From the IMG/VR virus record IMGVR_UViG_3300037189_024986, positions 18,248 to 82,247 of that record: DNA of 64,000 bases, one strand, 5' to 3'. Origin of the DNA: a virus. Numbering within the stretch: position 1 is the stretch's first letter; every line of letters starts with the position of its first letter. This document shows, piece after piece, positions 1 to 9,828 of this stretch. The notes under the pieces were generated by a model that saw only the letters and a program-made list of their open reading frames with translations, did no database searches and was not told the origin of the DNA. The position numbers and the translations under genes are program-made.

Positions 1-900
1 TTAAATTATGATCTTCAGTCAGACATTGGAGATGAGTTTGGGTTTGATGTTTCTAACTGGGTCAAAGATACTTATTCTGCTACCATTGATTCTGGTTCAG
101 CATCAATTGATATAAAAGTTGGTTACATTTCTGGTGCATCAATAAAAACTGGATTTTTTGATTATGATGTGGTTTGGGATAATGACAGACTAACAAATAC
201 AGAAAACTGGAAAGTAAATGGGGACTTTAGATGTTTTGGACCATTAGAATATAAAAGAAATCAATTGGATAAATTTAAAACGGCTAATAATATAAATTTA
301 TCGGGAAATGACGCTTGGCGTCCTTATTTATCTGGATTAATAACTTCTTCTCCAATTTATTCGACATTGCATGACTCTTTTAAGAGGTTGTCTTATAATT
401 CCAAAGTTGTCGTAGACGAAAATCAAAAATTAGCCACATTAAGATTGTCTTTGGAATTAAATGCATCATATGAACCCGCAGGCACTTCTGATTTAAGATA
501 TTCTTTAGAAGGCTCTCCATCAAAGTGGATATATGAATTACTCCCTTCTGCAAATATTGAAGGTTCTTTTGTTATTCAAGACTTACAGTTGCAAACACAG
601 CCAAAACAAAAATTTACAATTTCAGCAAAAACATATAATAAAGATGCCGCCGCCTCGACTATCTATGGATATATGGGTGGATTAACTTCAACATATGTAA
701 ATTCTGGCACAGATACAGATGTGGGCGCATTTTTAATTGATGAAAATTTACGCACTGGCGTTTATGATGTTTCTTTGTCTAAAGAATTTTTAGGAAATGA
801 TAATGCCTCAATTTCTTCTACTTTGTTAAAATTGCAGGCAATTGGTACATATTCTGGAACTGTTGCAGTTCGTCCTGGAGGATATAATTTTGGTTATTAA
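1..900 (+). CDS. structural (tail/fibre-like) protein, 5' truncated
   Basis: The reading frame is open from the first base of the window, so the gene begins upstream and only its last 299 codons are seen. The visible part is rich in Ser, Thr, Tyr, Gly and Asp, has few charged patches, no membrane segment and alternating polar and hydrophobic stretches as in beta-rich virion proteins. No named domain is recognised. It leads a run of five same-strand genes with LamG-like, tail-hub-like and fibre-like features, so a virion role is inferred from context. A GTG at 169 could be read as a start, but the open frame to its left argues against it. Confidence 0.6.
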   Translation, partial: LNYDLQSDIGDEFGFDVSNWVKDTYSATIDSGSASIDIKVGYISGASIKTGFFDYDVVWDNDRLTNTENWKVNGDFRCFGPLEYKRNQLDKFKTANNINLSGNDAWRPYLSGLITSSPIYSTLHDSFKRLSYNSKVVVDENQKLATLRLSLELNASYEPAGTSDLRYSLEGSPSKWIYELLPSANIEGSFVIQDLQLQTQPKQKFTISAKTYNKDAAASTIYGYMGGLTSTYVNSGTDTDVGAFLIDENLRTGVYDVSLSKEFLGNDNASISSTLLKLQAIGTYSGTVAVRPGGYNFGY

Positions 901-930
901 GTGTAATTAATCATATTAGGACAAAGGAAA

Positions 931-2727
931 ATGAATACCAACTCTTTTTTAACTTGCTTAAATGCAGCGGGAGTAAACACAGGAATTTCCATTCTTGGTT
1001 TATATTCATTTTCTAGTGGTACCCCTTCACTAGTTTATAATCAAGTATATACAACTGGATTAAACTTATATAATGGTTCTCCTTATGCCCCATCTTTGCC
1101 ATTAATTTTTGTTGGCACAGGCAATCAAACTAGCGGCAGTTTTTCAAAAAAACAACCTTATCAAATAGGTACAGGTATACCCAGTATTTTTTCTACAATT
1201 TTTTCTTTAAACTATAGTGGATGTTTAAATAATCAGGGGAGCAATTATTTACTTGCTTCAACAGTTTTTGATTATAATAGTTCTACTTCTGGGGTTTCGC
1301 TAGGAATCACTCCTTCTAATAGGCTTTTTTTCAATACCAAGAATTATTCATATACTTTACCACAAGAAATTGGAATTGGAGATTTTGCTTGTTTTAGCGT
1401 TCAAGATAATAGATTTGTGAATATTGGATTAATGAATTTAAGAGATAATTCATATACTCAAAAATTTTATGACGCTGGGAGCGGAGCATTAGATTCTTCT
1501 CAATTATTTATCGGAGGAATGAAAAATTATCCTCCCAATTTTACTGGATACTCTGGCGTTATAAAAGATATATATTTATTTAGCGGTAATCTATCAAATC
1601 AATTTATAAGTAATTGTGTAGACTGTTCATTTGCCACCGGCTCATCTTATTCATCTTTAACCTCTGGATATAGTTCTGCCAAAATAACGGGGTCTTATTG
1701 GACTGGTATTTATGAAACTGGCATAACAGGTTATCAAACTGTTTCCACCTCATACATAAAACAAGATGGAACTTCTGGCACCCTATATATTAATTCTGGA
1801 TTAACTGGAAATATTTTATCGTATTATGGTCTTACTCCTCAAATTCAAAATGTCCAGTACAACCTTACTGGAACAGGAATTTCAATTCAATATGATACAG
1901 GAACAAGAGCAGGTTATTCAACTTTTGATTTATATATTCAACAGGGTCTTGTTTCTGGGGATGTAGTAGAAGTTTATACTTATCCCGTCAACAACTCTAA
2001 TATTGAGTTGTCTATATTTAATAATTTATATCCAATTGTAAGTGGTGAGGCGCAGATATATGGCAATGGTCTTGCAGAAACCTCTGGGGTAGATTATACT
2101 GTTGCTTTTAATAATGTAATTAATGGTTTTGACAACAATGATGTCCTTTTGTATGACATTTATCCTGTAACTTTTACAATGCCTTATCAAAGCGGGTATG
2201 TTTCCACTGGTGTTTCTGGTTCTGGTTATATTTTAATTACTGGCATTAGTGGTATAAATTTGAATTCGGGATTTAACTATGATTTTTACCTAAATGGTCA
2301 AAAAATGATTAGCGGCTTAAATTATACTTCTAGTGGATCCACTTTAAGGGTTTCTGGCAATGATTTATCCGACATTAATGACCCATATCAAGATTATCTT
2401 GAGGCCAAATTTATACCCATTTATTCTGGTTTTTTAAGAAAACTTTACCAAATATCTGGAAGTCAGTACTATATTAGCGGAATTTTAGGGTTTAATCAAC
2501 AAATCTGGGTTAATGGTCTTAGACAGAGGCTCAATATTGATTATTATAAATATAGCAGATGTAGGTTCTGTTCTGGTGATTTTAATGACCCTAATTATTC
2601 ATTTAATTTATATAATAATGTATCAAGTACACTAGATTTATTTAATCTATATGACCTAGATTCTATAGTTTTTGGTTTTGATGGACAGCCACTCTTAGAT
2701 ACAAGTGGGCAGTTTATTTATTTTTAA
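931..2727 (+). CDS. tail fibre/adhesin-like protein with LamG-like region
   Basis: A 598-residue protein. Residues about 85-230 look like a concanavalin A/LamG-type jelly roll: an N-terminal strand region, then a segment with YSGVIKDIYLFSGNLS, the usual final strands of this fold. The C-terminal half has at least two copies of a short fibre motif built around NG, a hydrophobic pair and a DY or NY turn (near LNGQKMISGLNY and VNGLRQRLNIDY), a pattern common in phage fibres. Ser, Gly, Tyr and Asn dominate. AAAGGAAA just upstream of the ATG could serve as a ribosome site. A carbohydrate-binding virion role is inferred. Confidence 0.6.
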   Translation: MNTNSFLTCLNAAGVNTGISILGLYSFSSGTPSLVYNQVYTTGLNLYNGSPYAPSLPLIFVGTGNQTSGSFSKKQPYQIGTGIPSIFSTIFSLNYSGCLNNQGSNYLLASTVFDYNSSTSGVSLGITPSNRLFFNTKNYSYTLPQEIGIGDFACFSVQDNRFVNIGLMNLRDNSYTQKFYDAGSGALDSSQLFIGGMKNYPPNFTGYSGVIKDIYLFSGNLSNQFISNCVDCSFATGSSYSSLTSGYSSAKITGSYWTGIYETGITGYQTVSTSYIKQDGTSGTLYINSGLTGNILSYYGLTPQIQNVQYNLTGTGISIQYDTGTRAGYSTFDLYIQQGLVSGDVVEVYTYPVNNSNIELSIFNNLYPIVSGEAQIYGNGLAETSGVDYTVAFNNVINGFDNNDVLLYDIYPVTFTMPYQSGYVSTGVSGSGYILITGISGINLNSGFNYDFYLNGQKMISGLNYTSSGSTLRVSGNDLSDINDPYQDYLEAKFIPIYSGFLRKLYQISGSQYYISGILGFNQQIWVNGLRQRLNIDYYKYSRCRFCSGDFNDPNYSFNLYNNVSSTLDLFNLYDLDSIVFGFDGQPLLDTSGQFIYF

Positions 2728-2737
2728 TAATTAATAT

Positions 2738-5700
2738 ATGATTCAAGTTTTACAAGGAGTAAAGGTTACGCCAAAAGGCTCTAAAAATCGTTTTTTGAGT
2801 GATGCCAAATGGAAGCAGCAATCATATGCTTTCGGGGGATGGATTTATGATGTGTCTACTGAATTAAATTTCAGTACAAGCCCCACAGAAATTCAAATGC
2901 ATGTCGCTTTGGAGACCTCTTCTTTTTCTCAATCTGCCGCTTTTTTTGACATCAATCAGGGGGATTTGAATTGTAGCGCCGACATAGGCGGGGCATCAAA
3001 TGAAAGAACTTTTGATATAGATTTAGATGGACTTGTTTTTTCTGACTTTCTTTTGTATTCCTATGATATTTCAATAGACGCTGGTCAAAAAATTCTTCAT
3101 GTTGTTTTCAAAGACCATTCTCTTATTCTTGATAAAATTTATGTAGGATTATTTAGAAAAGAAGGTTTTACTTTCCCTCATTTTGCCAGTTCGATTATTC
3201 AAATGCCGATGAGATGTCAGACCTGTCAATATGACAGCAGTGTCGTAAGTGGCACGGGTGTTGTTTCCAGAGATATTGGTTATGCTTCTTATGCTGGTAT
3301 GAATGGAAAGGTTTATGATGGATTTTCAAATGTTTATTATGGAGATGGAAATGTTTATGATTCTTGGAATAAATTAATTAAATTTTCAAATAATCAAGGG
3401 GCATCTCCTGGAGCTTTTGGTACATTTGATTTAAATGGTGGATATTTAATTCTTGGCTCTGAAAGCGCAACAACTGAAAGATGCAATAGCTCTCCTGATG
3501 TTACTTATAGTTTCATTGAATTACTTGCATCTCTCAAAAGCAATGGTTTAGCTTTTAAAGGGGCATTTCCTAGTGGATATGCAGATTCAGATTCGTTATA
3601 TAGAAAAAACTATAATGGTCCATTAAGAAATGTTTTAGAAAATTGGTGTTCAGATTTGGGTTATACATTTTATTGCAGTGGCAAAACTTTCATTGGCGTT
3701 AATTTAAAAAACCCTATTGATATTAGTAATTTGACAGGGATTGCCGACCCAACAAGCACGCTTGGCCAAGGATTCCAGATTAATTATGGTGGCAATACAA
3801 ATGGCACCGCTATTCTTTCGATGAATAGTAAGGTTTCCCTTGATGGAACATTTAAACAATCTGTTGTGGTAGAAAATGACTATCCTATCCAAGAAAAGCA
3901 AACAAGCAAAACTGTTAAAAAATATATTGGTATAACTCCATTACATCCCATTTCTTTAAATGAAATAAATCAGGCTCAAATTAGTGATATTAATGTCTAT
4001 GGGACTCCATTCTATAGAAGCGCTTATGATACTGATTGTTTTGACAAACAATTTACTGCTGGTGGTCCAGCAACAATAGAAAACTCTGCTTGGTATCTTA
4101 ATTTTGCTAGATTAGATGGCAGAAGCTATGGCGATGTTGACGCGGCAATTGCGCTAACAAATTATAATTCTTCTTTAAGAGATATGTTTGTCGCTCAAAG
4201 AGCTTTGCGTAATGTAAGTTATGGCGCAAACACCGTATTAAGATATCAAAATGGAGAGCCTGTTACTGATGCAAATGGCGTCATATTGTATGATTCTTTA
4301 GCTAATCCATATTGCGTTGCAAATTTTAATGCCCTTGGAATGTTCCCAGTTTTGGAAATAACTGACCCACAATTCAAAACAGATATTTTATCAGATAACA
4401 TTACTAATGCAGAAAAAGATGGTTTATCCAATCTGAACATTGATCAACAGTATTATAGAGTTTTCTTGGGTTATTATTTTCCTGATTATAAAGAAGATAT
4501 AATAAATTGGGAAAAAGCGGCAGCAGATTCAATGTATAAATATGGTGCTGTAACGCGTGGAACTTTGACAACTTTCCCATTCGTGTCTGGAAATATTTTA
4601 GATGATATTTCTCCAACGGTTGGATTTTATGGTCAAAATGGTCTAGTTTATACAAGATTGGAAAATTCTTTTGACCCATCAACAGATAGATATCAAGATG
4701 TTAAAACTTTTCCAAATCCAGATGTTTTTATTGGTTCTGGATATGTAAAATCACTTTCTCAAGGCACCTATTATAGAAATAATTCAAGTTATACTTCATT
4801 TATCCCTCCTGGTTATAGCGATTACCCTGGAAGAGTTCCGACTGGATTATGGATTGCTTCACTAGATAATCCTTGGGGTACAACTCAAGAAGATTTTAAT
4901 AGGCAATTAACAATGCAGCTAACTGATGTTTGCGCGCAAAACTATAGCATTTCTCAAAGCGCCCAAGAACAGCTTACTCAAACAGATAGACAAAACCAAG
5001 ATTGGAGATTGGAAGATTTTCTTCCTATTGCCAATCCAGACTTAGAAAAGGTGGATGATTTAATTAGAACGCTTGTATACGATGGGTATAATATAGACAC
5101 CTTTCCAGATGAAGTTGTAACGACTTATGTTGATATTCACCGTATTCAAAAGAAGCACTGCAAAAAACTTCATGTTTTAATCATTCCCGATACCATTACT
5201 CATCCAAATATCTACGCACAATTTAATGCAAGACCAATTAATAAAATTAATCCAATTGCTTTAAAAACTTATAAACAAAGATTATATGAGACTGATTTAA
5301 AGAAATTTACAACGGAAACGCCAAGTATTTGTAGCTTAAGTCTTCTTGATGAAATGTGCAGAAATCTATTAACTGGTGCACAAGGGTCAAATTATACGCT
5401 TCAAGGTTTTAATTTTCCTTCTACTCAAGCAAATGGCTGCGTTCTTTTGGAAAATAAAAATAATCCATTTTTTTATGGATTTCAAAATGATACATTATAT
5501 CGCCCCAATTCAAGGAGCTTAGATATTTATATCCAAAAAAATCCCAATAAAGAATTTTCCATGCCCACAGACGTGAATGGAGATATTTATTTTTCTGACT
5601 TAGATGGAACTGTTGTTTTGCAAGATGGGTCATTGAATACATCCATTATTTATCCTGTGCAGCCAAATTCACAACAATATGCTGGATTTGGATATGGATC

Positions 5701-6217
5701 TCAGGCAAACTATTCTGGAGTATTATCTACTACGATATTAGAAGAATATCGTATTCCAAAATTAACAAATATATATGGGTCTCCAGTAAATACCACTGGA
5801 AATAATACAATTAAGCAAAAAATGATTCATACTCCAGTTGATGATACATTGCAACCTCAATTGGATCCAAATTCAAATAAAGCCACTCCATATATTACGG
5901 TCATTTCTGGAGGAGGATATTCCAATATTGTTACTACTCCACAACAATATTATAATTTAATCTCTGGTATCAATAATTACAATCTTGATGTCCCAACTAA
6001 AACAATTGATTTAAGTTTAGCTGGTTCTCCAAGATTTTTCCCATCTGCATTTTTACCTTATTTGACTCCTTCTAATGGTTTAATCAGTATAAAATTAAGC
6101 GTAGGGGAAAATGGTGTAAAAACTGATATGACTTTTTCTGATAGACCAAAGCAATTGCCGACTGAAGAAGCAATCTTAAATAAGATTGGACCAAGGATAA
6201 AAGGAGTTTATAACTAA
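2738..6217 (+). CDS. large structural protein, possible tail hub/baseplate
   Basis: An 1159-residue protein that overlaps the next gene by one base. Residues about 260-320 have the pattern of phage tail-hub proteins: a helix with a small-residue turn, then PLRNVLENWCSDLGYTFY, comparable with the segment in hub proteins where a short helix precedes the next beta strands. Four Cys lie at about residues 160-245, including CQTCQYD, and may bind metal. The C-terminal third is beta-rich and fibre-like. The size and its place between fibre-like genes suit a central tail component. The hub assignment rests on a weak motif and position only. Confidence 0.4.
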   Translation: MIQVLQGVKVTPKGSKNRFLSDAKWKQQSYAFGGWIYDVSTELNFSTSPTEIQMHVALETSSFSQSAAFFDINQGDLNCSADIGGASNERTFDIDLDGLVFSDFLLYSYDISIDAGQKILHVVFKDHSLILDKIYVGLFRKEGFTFPHFASSIIQMPMRCQTCQYDSSVVSGTGVVSRDIGYASYAGMNGKVYDGFSNVYYGDGNVYDSWNKLIKFSNNQGASPGAFGTFDLNGGYLILGSESATTERCNSSPDVTYSFIELLASLKSNGLAFKGAFPSGYADSDSLYRKNYNGPLRNVLENWCSDLGYTFYCSGKTFIGVNLKNPIDISNLTGIADPTSTLGQGFQINYGGNTNGTAILSMNSKVSLDGTFKQSVVVENDYPIQEKQTSKTVKKYIGITPLHPISLNEINQAQISDINVYGTPFYRSAYDTDCFDKQFTAGGPATIENSAWYLNFARLDGRSYGDVDAAIALTNYNSSLRDMFVAQRALRNVSYGANTVLRYQNGEPVTDANGVILYDSLANPYCVANFNALGMFPVLEITDPQFKTDILSDNITNAEKDGLSNLNIDQQYYRVFLGYYFPDYKEDIINWEKAAADSMYKYGAVTRGTLTTFPFVSGNILDDISPTVGFYGQNGLVYTRLENSFDPSTDRYQDVKTFPNPDVFIGSGYVKSLSQGTYYRNNSSYTSFIPPGYSDYPGRVPTGLWIASLDNPWGTTQEDFNRQLTMQLTDVCAQNYSISQSAQEQLTQTDRQNQDWRLEDFLPIANPDLEKVDDLIRTLVYDGYNIDTFPDEVVTTYVDIHRIQKKHCKKLHVLIIPDTITHPNIYAQFNARPINKINPIALKTYKQRLYETDLKKFTTETPSICSLSLLDEMCRNLLTGAQGSNYTLQGFNFPSTQANGCVLLENKNNPFFYGFQNDTLYRPNSRSLDIYIQKNPNKEFSMPTDVNGDIYFSDLDGTVVLQDGSLNTSIIYPVQPNSQQYAGFGYGSQANYSGVLSTTILEEYRIPKLTNIYGSPVNTTGNNTIKQKMIHTPVDDTLQPQLDPNSNKATPYITVISGGGYSNIVTTPQQYYNLISGINNYNLDVPTKTIDLSLAGSPRFFPSAFLPYLTPSNGLISIKLSVGENGVKTDMTFSDRPKQLPTEEAILNKIGPRIKGVYN

Positions 6218-8094
6218 TGACGCTTACTGGTACAAATTATCTTTATTTGCCACAAGTTAATGGATTTTCTTTTAACTTGTATAATATAACTTTGTCAGAT
6301 TTTAATAATCCGGTGACATTCTCTTTTATTGATAAAAACTCTAACTCCTTTTCTTTTCAATTTTTAAGTGGATATATCTACGATAATTCTGGAAAAATCA
6401 TTTCTTCTTGTAATTTGTCGGATTATCAAGTTATAAATGGCTATGTCGGTAATAATACTTTGGATTATCAAATAAATGGCATATTTAATCAAATACCAGT
6501 TTCTTTTTCAAACTTAAATAAATTAACTATTTCATCTAATTCAACGGTAGTAAATTGCGACGTTTCTATCAACTCGAATCCTATAAATTACTCTGTATCT
6601 TTCCCAAGTACATATAATGTTAGCGGGCAGTTAGTTGGGGTAATAAATTCTGATACAAATTTCGCTGTTTATAATCCAAGTTTATTATTTTATAATAATT
6701 CATTTCAATTGTTGACCCCGCCGCCAAATGTTTTTATAATTAATTCTGGCTCTAATAATTTTCCGCTTCAAGATGTTGACCCAGTTAGCGTAAGCTATTT
6801 AAATACATTTTTATTGGGTCTTACTTCTTCTTTTGGAGATATTGGTGGTAAGTTCTATTCTAATCGACAAGTTTATGCAACTAATTTATTAACTTTGTCT
6901 GATTACGATTCAAATGTTTATTACCAAGATTCTTTATTTAATGGTAGTTGGAGTGGAAATTCATTTTCTTATAGCGATAACGCATTGAATTATAATTTTT
7001 CTTTTAATACTATTTATGGGGACATTTTTGGAGACAGTTTGCCATCCATTGTTTCTATTAAATATGAATCATTATATCCTGTTGATAATTCTACATATAT
7101 TTCTTCTTATGTTACAGGTTTTAATTTAACAAATAGTGGATTGTATTCTGGCGCTGCCCCAAGCGCCTCATTTACCAATTATTATTATGTTACAGGATTA
7201 GAAAAGGCAAATGAAAGTTTTCTATTCAGTTCTGGATGTTCAAGTCAAATTTTGACTACTTTTTCTGGAGGGTCACCTAGTGGTAATGCTAGTGGTTATT
7301 TGAATCTTGTTAATGTTTATTTAAGTGGTATATATGGTTCTGGAGTTAAAAATTACAAAGCTGTTTCAAGTTATTCCGCTTTAAGTAGTGGTTCTGGGTA
7401 TAAATATTCTCCAAGTATTATTTTAGCAACAGGAGGTTCGTGTTATAGTTTACCAGATTATTCTGGCGTGGAACTTGGTCAATTTAAAAAGATTAGTGGA
7501 TCTGGCTCGTTGCTTTCTCAGGCTGGTGGACTCTACGGAGAAGTTTTAACAACTGGAATCACTGGTTCTGGAGGGGCGGTAACAGGATATAGAGTCACGG
7601 GATTAAATATTACAAATATAGGTTATGGATATGGATCTAGTTATCCTCCTTTTGTATCCTTTATAAGGAGCACTGGTGACTCTTTAACTAGTAACGCTTC
7701 TGGAACTTTATCATATAAATCTACTGGATTATATAATTTTACTGGATTTTGGAATGCAGCTGTTGGATCTTCTACTTTGCCAATTTATTCTTCAAGTGGC
7801 AAAAATTATTATTCTGGGAATTTTCAATTAGGTCAATTTCAAAATTATATAAATTTAGCAGTGGGAGTTTCTGGATTGGATAATACTTATCCTGTGACGG
7901 GTCTTTTAACTGTATATTTATCAGATGGTTTTACAGGTATCAGTACTCAAAAATTAATATTTCAATCTAGATCTTTTAATTCTTATACCGGCGCGCTTTT
8001 ACCAAATCCATCTTTAATTAGTTATACTCCTCCGCCAGATTTGAGTGGAGTATTCCAACAAACCCAATTACTGTCTCAAACAATTTATTTCTAA
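6217..8094 (+). CDS. repetitive Ser/Gly/Tyr-rich virion protein
   Basis: A 625-residue protein whose ATG overlaps the stop of the previous gene; AAGGAG lies about 12 bases upstream. Its C-terminal half carries at least two repeats of the type (small)GYGY..S-PP-(hydrophobic) strand, seen near SGSGYKYSPSIIL and GYGYGSSYPPFVSF. This GY-x-PP turn-and-strand repeat is common in phage tail fibre and appendage proteins. Lys and Glu are rare. The protein ends in an aromatic IYF, as does the gene at 931. No enzymatic domain is seen. Confidence 0.5.
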   Translation: MTLTGTNYLYLPQVNGFSFNLYNITLSDFNNPVTFSFIDKNSNSFSFQFLSGYIYDNSGKIISSCNLSDYQVINGYVGNNTLDYQINGIFNQIPVSFSNLNKLTISSNSTVVNCDVSINSNPINYSVSFPSTYNVSGQLVGVINSDTNFAVYNPSLLFYNNSFQLLTPPPNVFIINSGSNNFPLQDVDPVSVSYLNTFLLGLTSSFGDIGGKFYSNRQVYATNLLTLSDYDSNVYYQDSLFNGSWSGNSFSYSDNALNYNFSFNTIYGDIFGDSLPSIVSIKYESLYPVDNSTYISSYVTGFNLTNSGLYSGAAPSASFTNYYYVTGLEKANESFLFSSGCSSQILTTFSGGSPSGNASGYLNLVNVYLSGIYGSGVKNYKAVSSYSALSSGSGYKYSPSIILATGGSCYSLPDYSGVELGQFKKISGSGSLLSQAGGLYGEVLTTGITGSGGAVTGYRVTGLNITNIGYGYGSSYPPFVSFIRSTGDSLTSNASGTLSYKSTGLYNFTGFWNAAVGSSTLPIYSSSGKNYYSGNFQLGQFQNYINLAVGVSGLDNTYPVTGLLTVYLSDGFTGISTQKLIFQSRSFNSYTGALLPNPSLISYTPPPDLSGVFQQTQLLSQTIYF

Positions 8095-8099
8095 AACCT

Positions 8100-9056
8100 A
8101 TGGCAGACACAAAAAGCTTGGCTTACGCAAAACAAACAAAGAAAAATGTAGATAGTTTGAATACTAACTCTCTCATTACTGCCACTGTTATTGCCAATTA
8201 TGGCGATCCAGGGCTTGATGAAGATTATTATTTTGATATTTTAAGTAGATATGTAATATGTGTTATAGAATCTTCCAATAGATTAATTACTGCTAATGGA
8301 TGGGCAAATGGAAAGAGTTTAATTGTTGTAAAAAGACCAGAAAGCCTATGGATAAATTATCAAGGTGGATTCCTCAACGACGTAGCCACGCAACAAAGAA
8401 TAGATTATAATTTAAATACAAATGTCGGTCCAGCAGGTAATTATGCTACAAATGTTATACCAAGAATCAATTATCCTTATCAAATGGGTGAAACAATTCA
8501 GGTTAGAAGACTGACTCCAACTGTATCTTCTTTGGTTCAAAATAATTATCAAAAGTTTTTTTATTCACAGTGCACCAATAGCATAACTGATACAAGATAT
8601 AAAAATTATGGAATTTGGCATGAACAAGGAATGGGTACTCTTTCTTATTATTCGTCCGACCAACAAGCAAAAATAACAGAAAAAACCTTGGCAAATATAG
8701 CTGGTTATCCAAATTATTTTGATATTCGCCTCAATAAATATCAATATGAGGCATTTATGCTTACAAAGTATCCCGAATTGACAAAAAGTTTAACTCCATT
8801 CTTTTTAAGCAAAACAACTCCAAATCAAGCATATAAAACTTATCAAGGCGGCTATCTTTTCTTTCAAAATGAATTTATTGCAATAAATAGAGTTTTATAT
8901 GAAGATGTAAACGCTGGACCTTTAACAAAACAAAGATTAAGCGTTGATAGTTGTATACCGCTTATCGTTACCACGCCAAATTCATTTTCTGTGCCAAGCA
9001 CAAGGGCAACAGCAACGATAAGTTATACGCCTACATATATAACAAAAAGTAATTAA
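8100..9056 (+). CDS. hypothetical virion-associated protein
   Basis: A 318-residue protein starting five bases after the previous stop. It has a more ordinary composition than its neighbours and no signal peptide or membrane segment. Residues about 25-60 resemble a small beta barrel (ATVIANYGDPGLDEDYYFDIL). No family is recognised. As last gene of the first plus-strand block, just before a strand switch, it is probably also a virion part. The next gene runs the opposite way and its stop directly abuts this one. Confidence 0.4.
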   Translation: MADTKSLAYAKQTKKNVDSLNTNSLITATVIANYGDPGLDEDYYFDILSRYVICVIESSNRLITANGWANGKSLIVVKRPESLWINYQGGFLNDVATQQRIDYNLNTNVGPAGNYATNVIPRINYPYQMGETIQVRRLTPTVSSLVQNNYQKFFYSQCTNSITDTRYKNYGIWHEQGMGTLSYYSSDQQAKITEKTLANIAGYPNYFDIRLNKYQYEAFMLTKYPELTKSLTPFFLSKTTPNQAYKTYQGGYLFFQNEFIAINRVLYEDVNAGPLTKQRLSVDSCIPLIVTTPNSFSVPSTRATATISYTPTYITKSN

Positions 9057-9794
9057 TTACTTCTTTTTAGATGCGGCTTTCTTTTTAATTCTTTCAATTA
9101 ATTCAAATTGCTTGAATTTAGGAATATCAGAGACTGATTTTAGATCTTGCGCTCCATCAAACTTTTCTTCAATTAGCTTCTCTTTTATCTTTTCAAAAGT
9201 TACGGAATTTGCTGCCATTACTTCTTTTAAAAGGGAGCTTGAAGAATCCTGCGCTTCAGTATCTTGAGATGGAGAACCGCCAATTTCTTCTTGAGAGACG
9301 ATATTGATACGAAGAAAGTTTCTTACGCAACGAACAAAAGCTCTATTTTCAGCAATTGGACCCAGATAATTCTTTGCAAAACTAGTTGTATTATATGGGC
9401 TTGCATCTCCTATACTAGTAAATTTAATAATTCTCCCCTCTGTTTCAAAATTTGGAATCCAACTCATGGTGCAGGTCGCAATAACATAATCAGAAGCGGG
9501 AGAACTGGTTGTATATTCCACAGAATTATATCCCCTGATTTGAGCTAATTCTTTGATTCCCGCAAGAAGAATCATCAAATCTTTGTCTTCTAGACCTTCA
9601 ATGGTCTTTGGAACAGGCTTATTATATCTTTCAAAGTTGAGCTTATTTGGGACAAGATGCTTGGGATTAATCATCTTTCTCCAGTCAATCAAATCGTCTG
9701 GACCATAGACGTAATTAATTGCGGGGCTACAGATTAGACCATATTCATTTCTTGAAATGATCTTATTTGGAATACAGGTATTTTTTTCGCTCAT
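9057..9794 (-). CDS. putative single-strand DNA annealing protein (Rad52/DdrA-like pattern)
   Basis: A 245-residue protein. Residues about 125-180 run GRIIKFTSIGDAS, then a segment ending in AENRAFVRCVRNFLRI. In many phage and bacterial annealing proteins a strand ending in GDA or GYG is followed by a helix of the form AE(K/T)RAxxRAxR. A Lys/Glu-rich tail follows and ends in a basic stretch. The role would be annealing or recombination of phage DNA with the RecA-like protein at 31.4 kb. A promoter with TTGACA and TAGTCT sits just before the ATG, so the message would have almost no leader. Family membership is a motif-level judgement. Confidence 0.45.
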   Translation of the reverse strand: MSEKNTCIPNKIISRNEYGLICSPAINYVYGPDDLIDWRKMINPKHLVPNKLNFERYNKPVPKTIEGLEDKDLMILLAGIKELAQIRGYNSVEYTTSSPASDYVIATCTMSWIPNFETEGRIIKFTSIGDASPYNTTSFAKNYLGPIAENRAFVRCVRNFLRINIVSQEEIGGSPSQDTEAQDSSSSLLKEVMAANSVTFEKIKEKLIEEKFDGAQDLKSVSDIPKFKQFELIERIKKKAASKKK

Positions 9795-9800
9795 ATTAAA

Positions 9801-9828
9801 AGACTAAACAAAATTTAAAAAATGTCAA
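9801..9828 (-). promoter_or_regulatory. sigma70-type promoter for the annealing-protein gene
   Basis: On the minus strand TTGACA (9828-9823) and TAGTCT (9806-9801) are 16 bases apart. The ATG at 9794 lies six bases beyond the -10 box, so transcription should begin at or next to the start codon. The -35 box overlaps the last codons of the upstream gene. Confidence 0.5.
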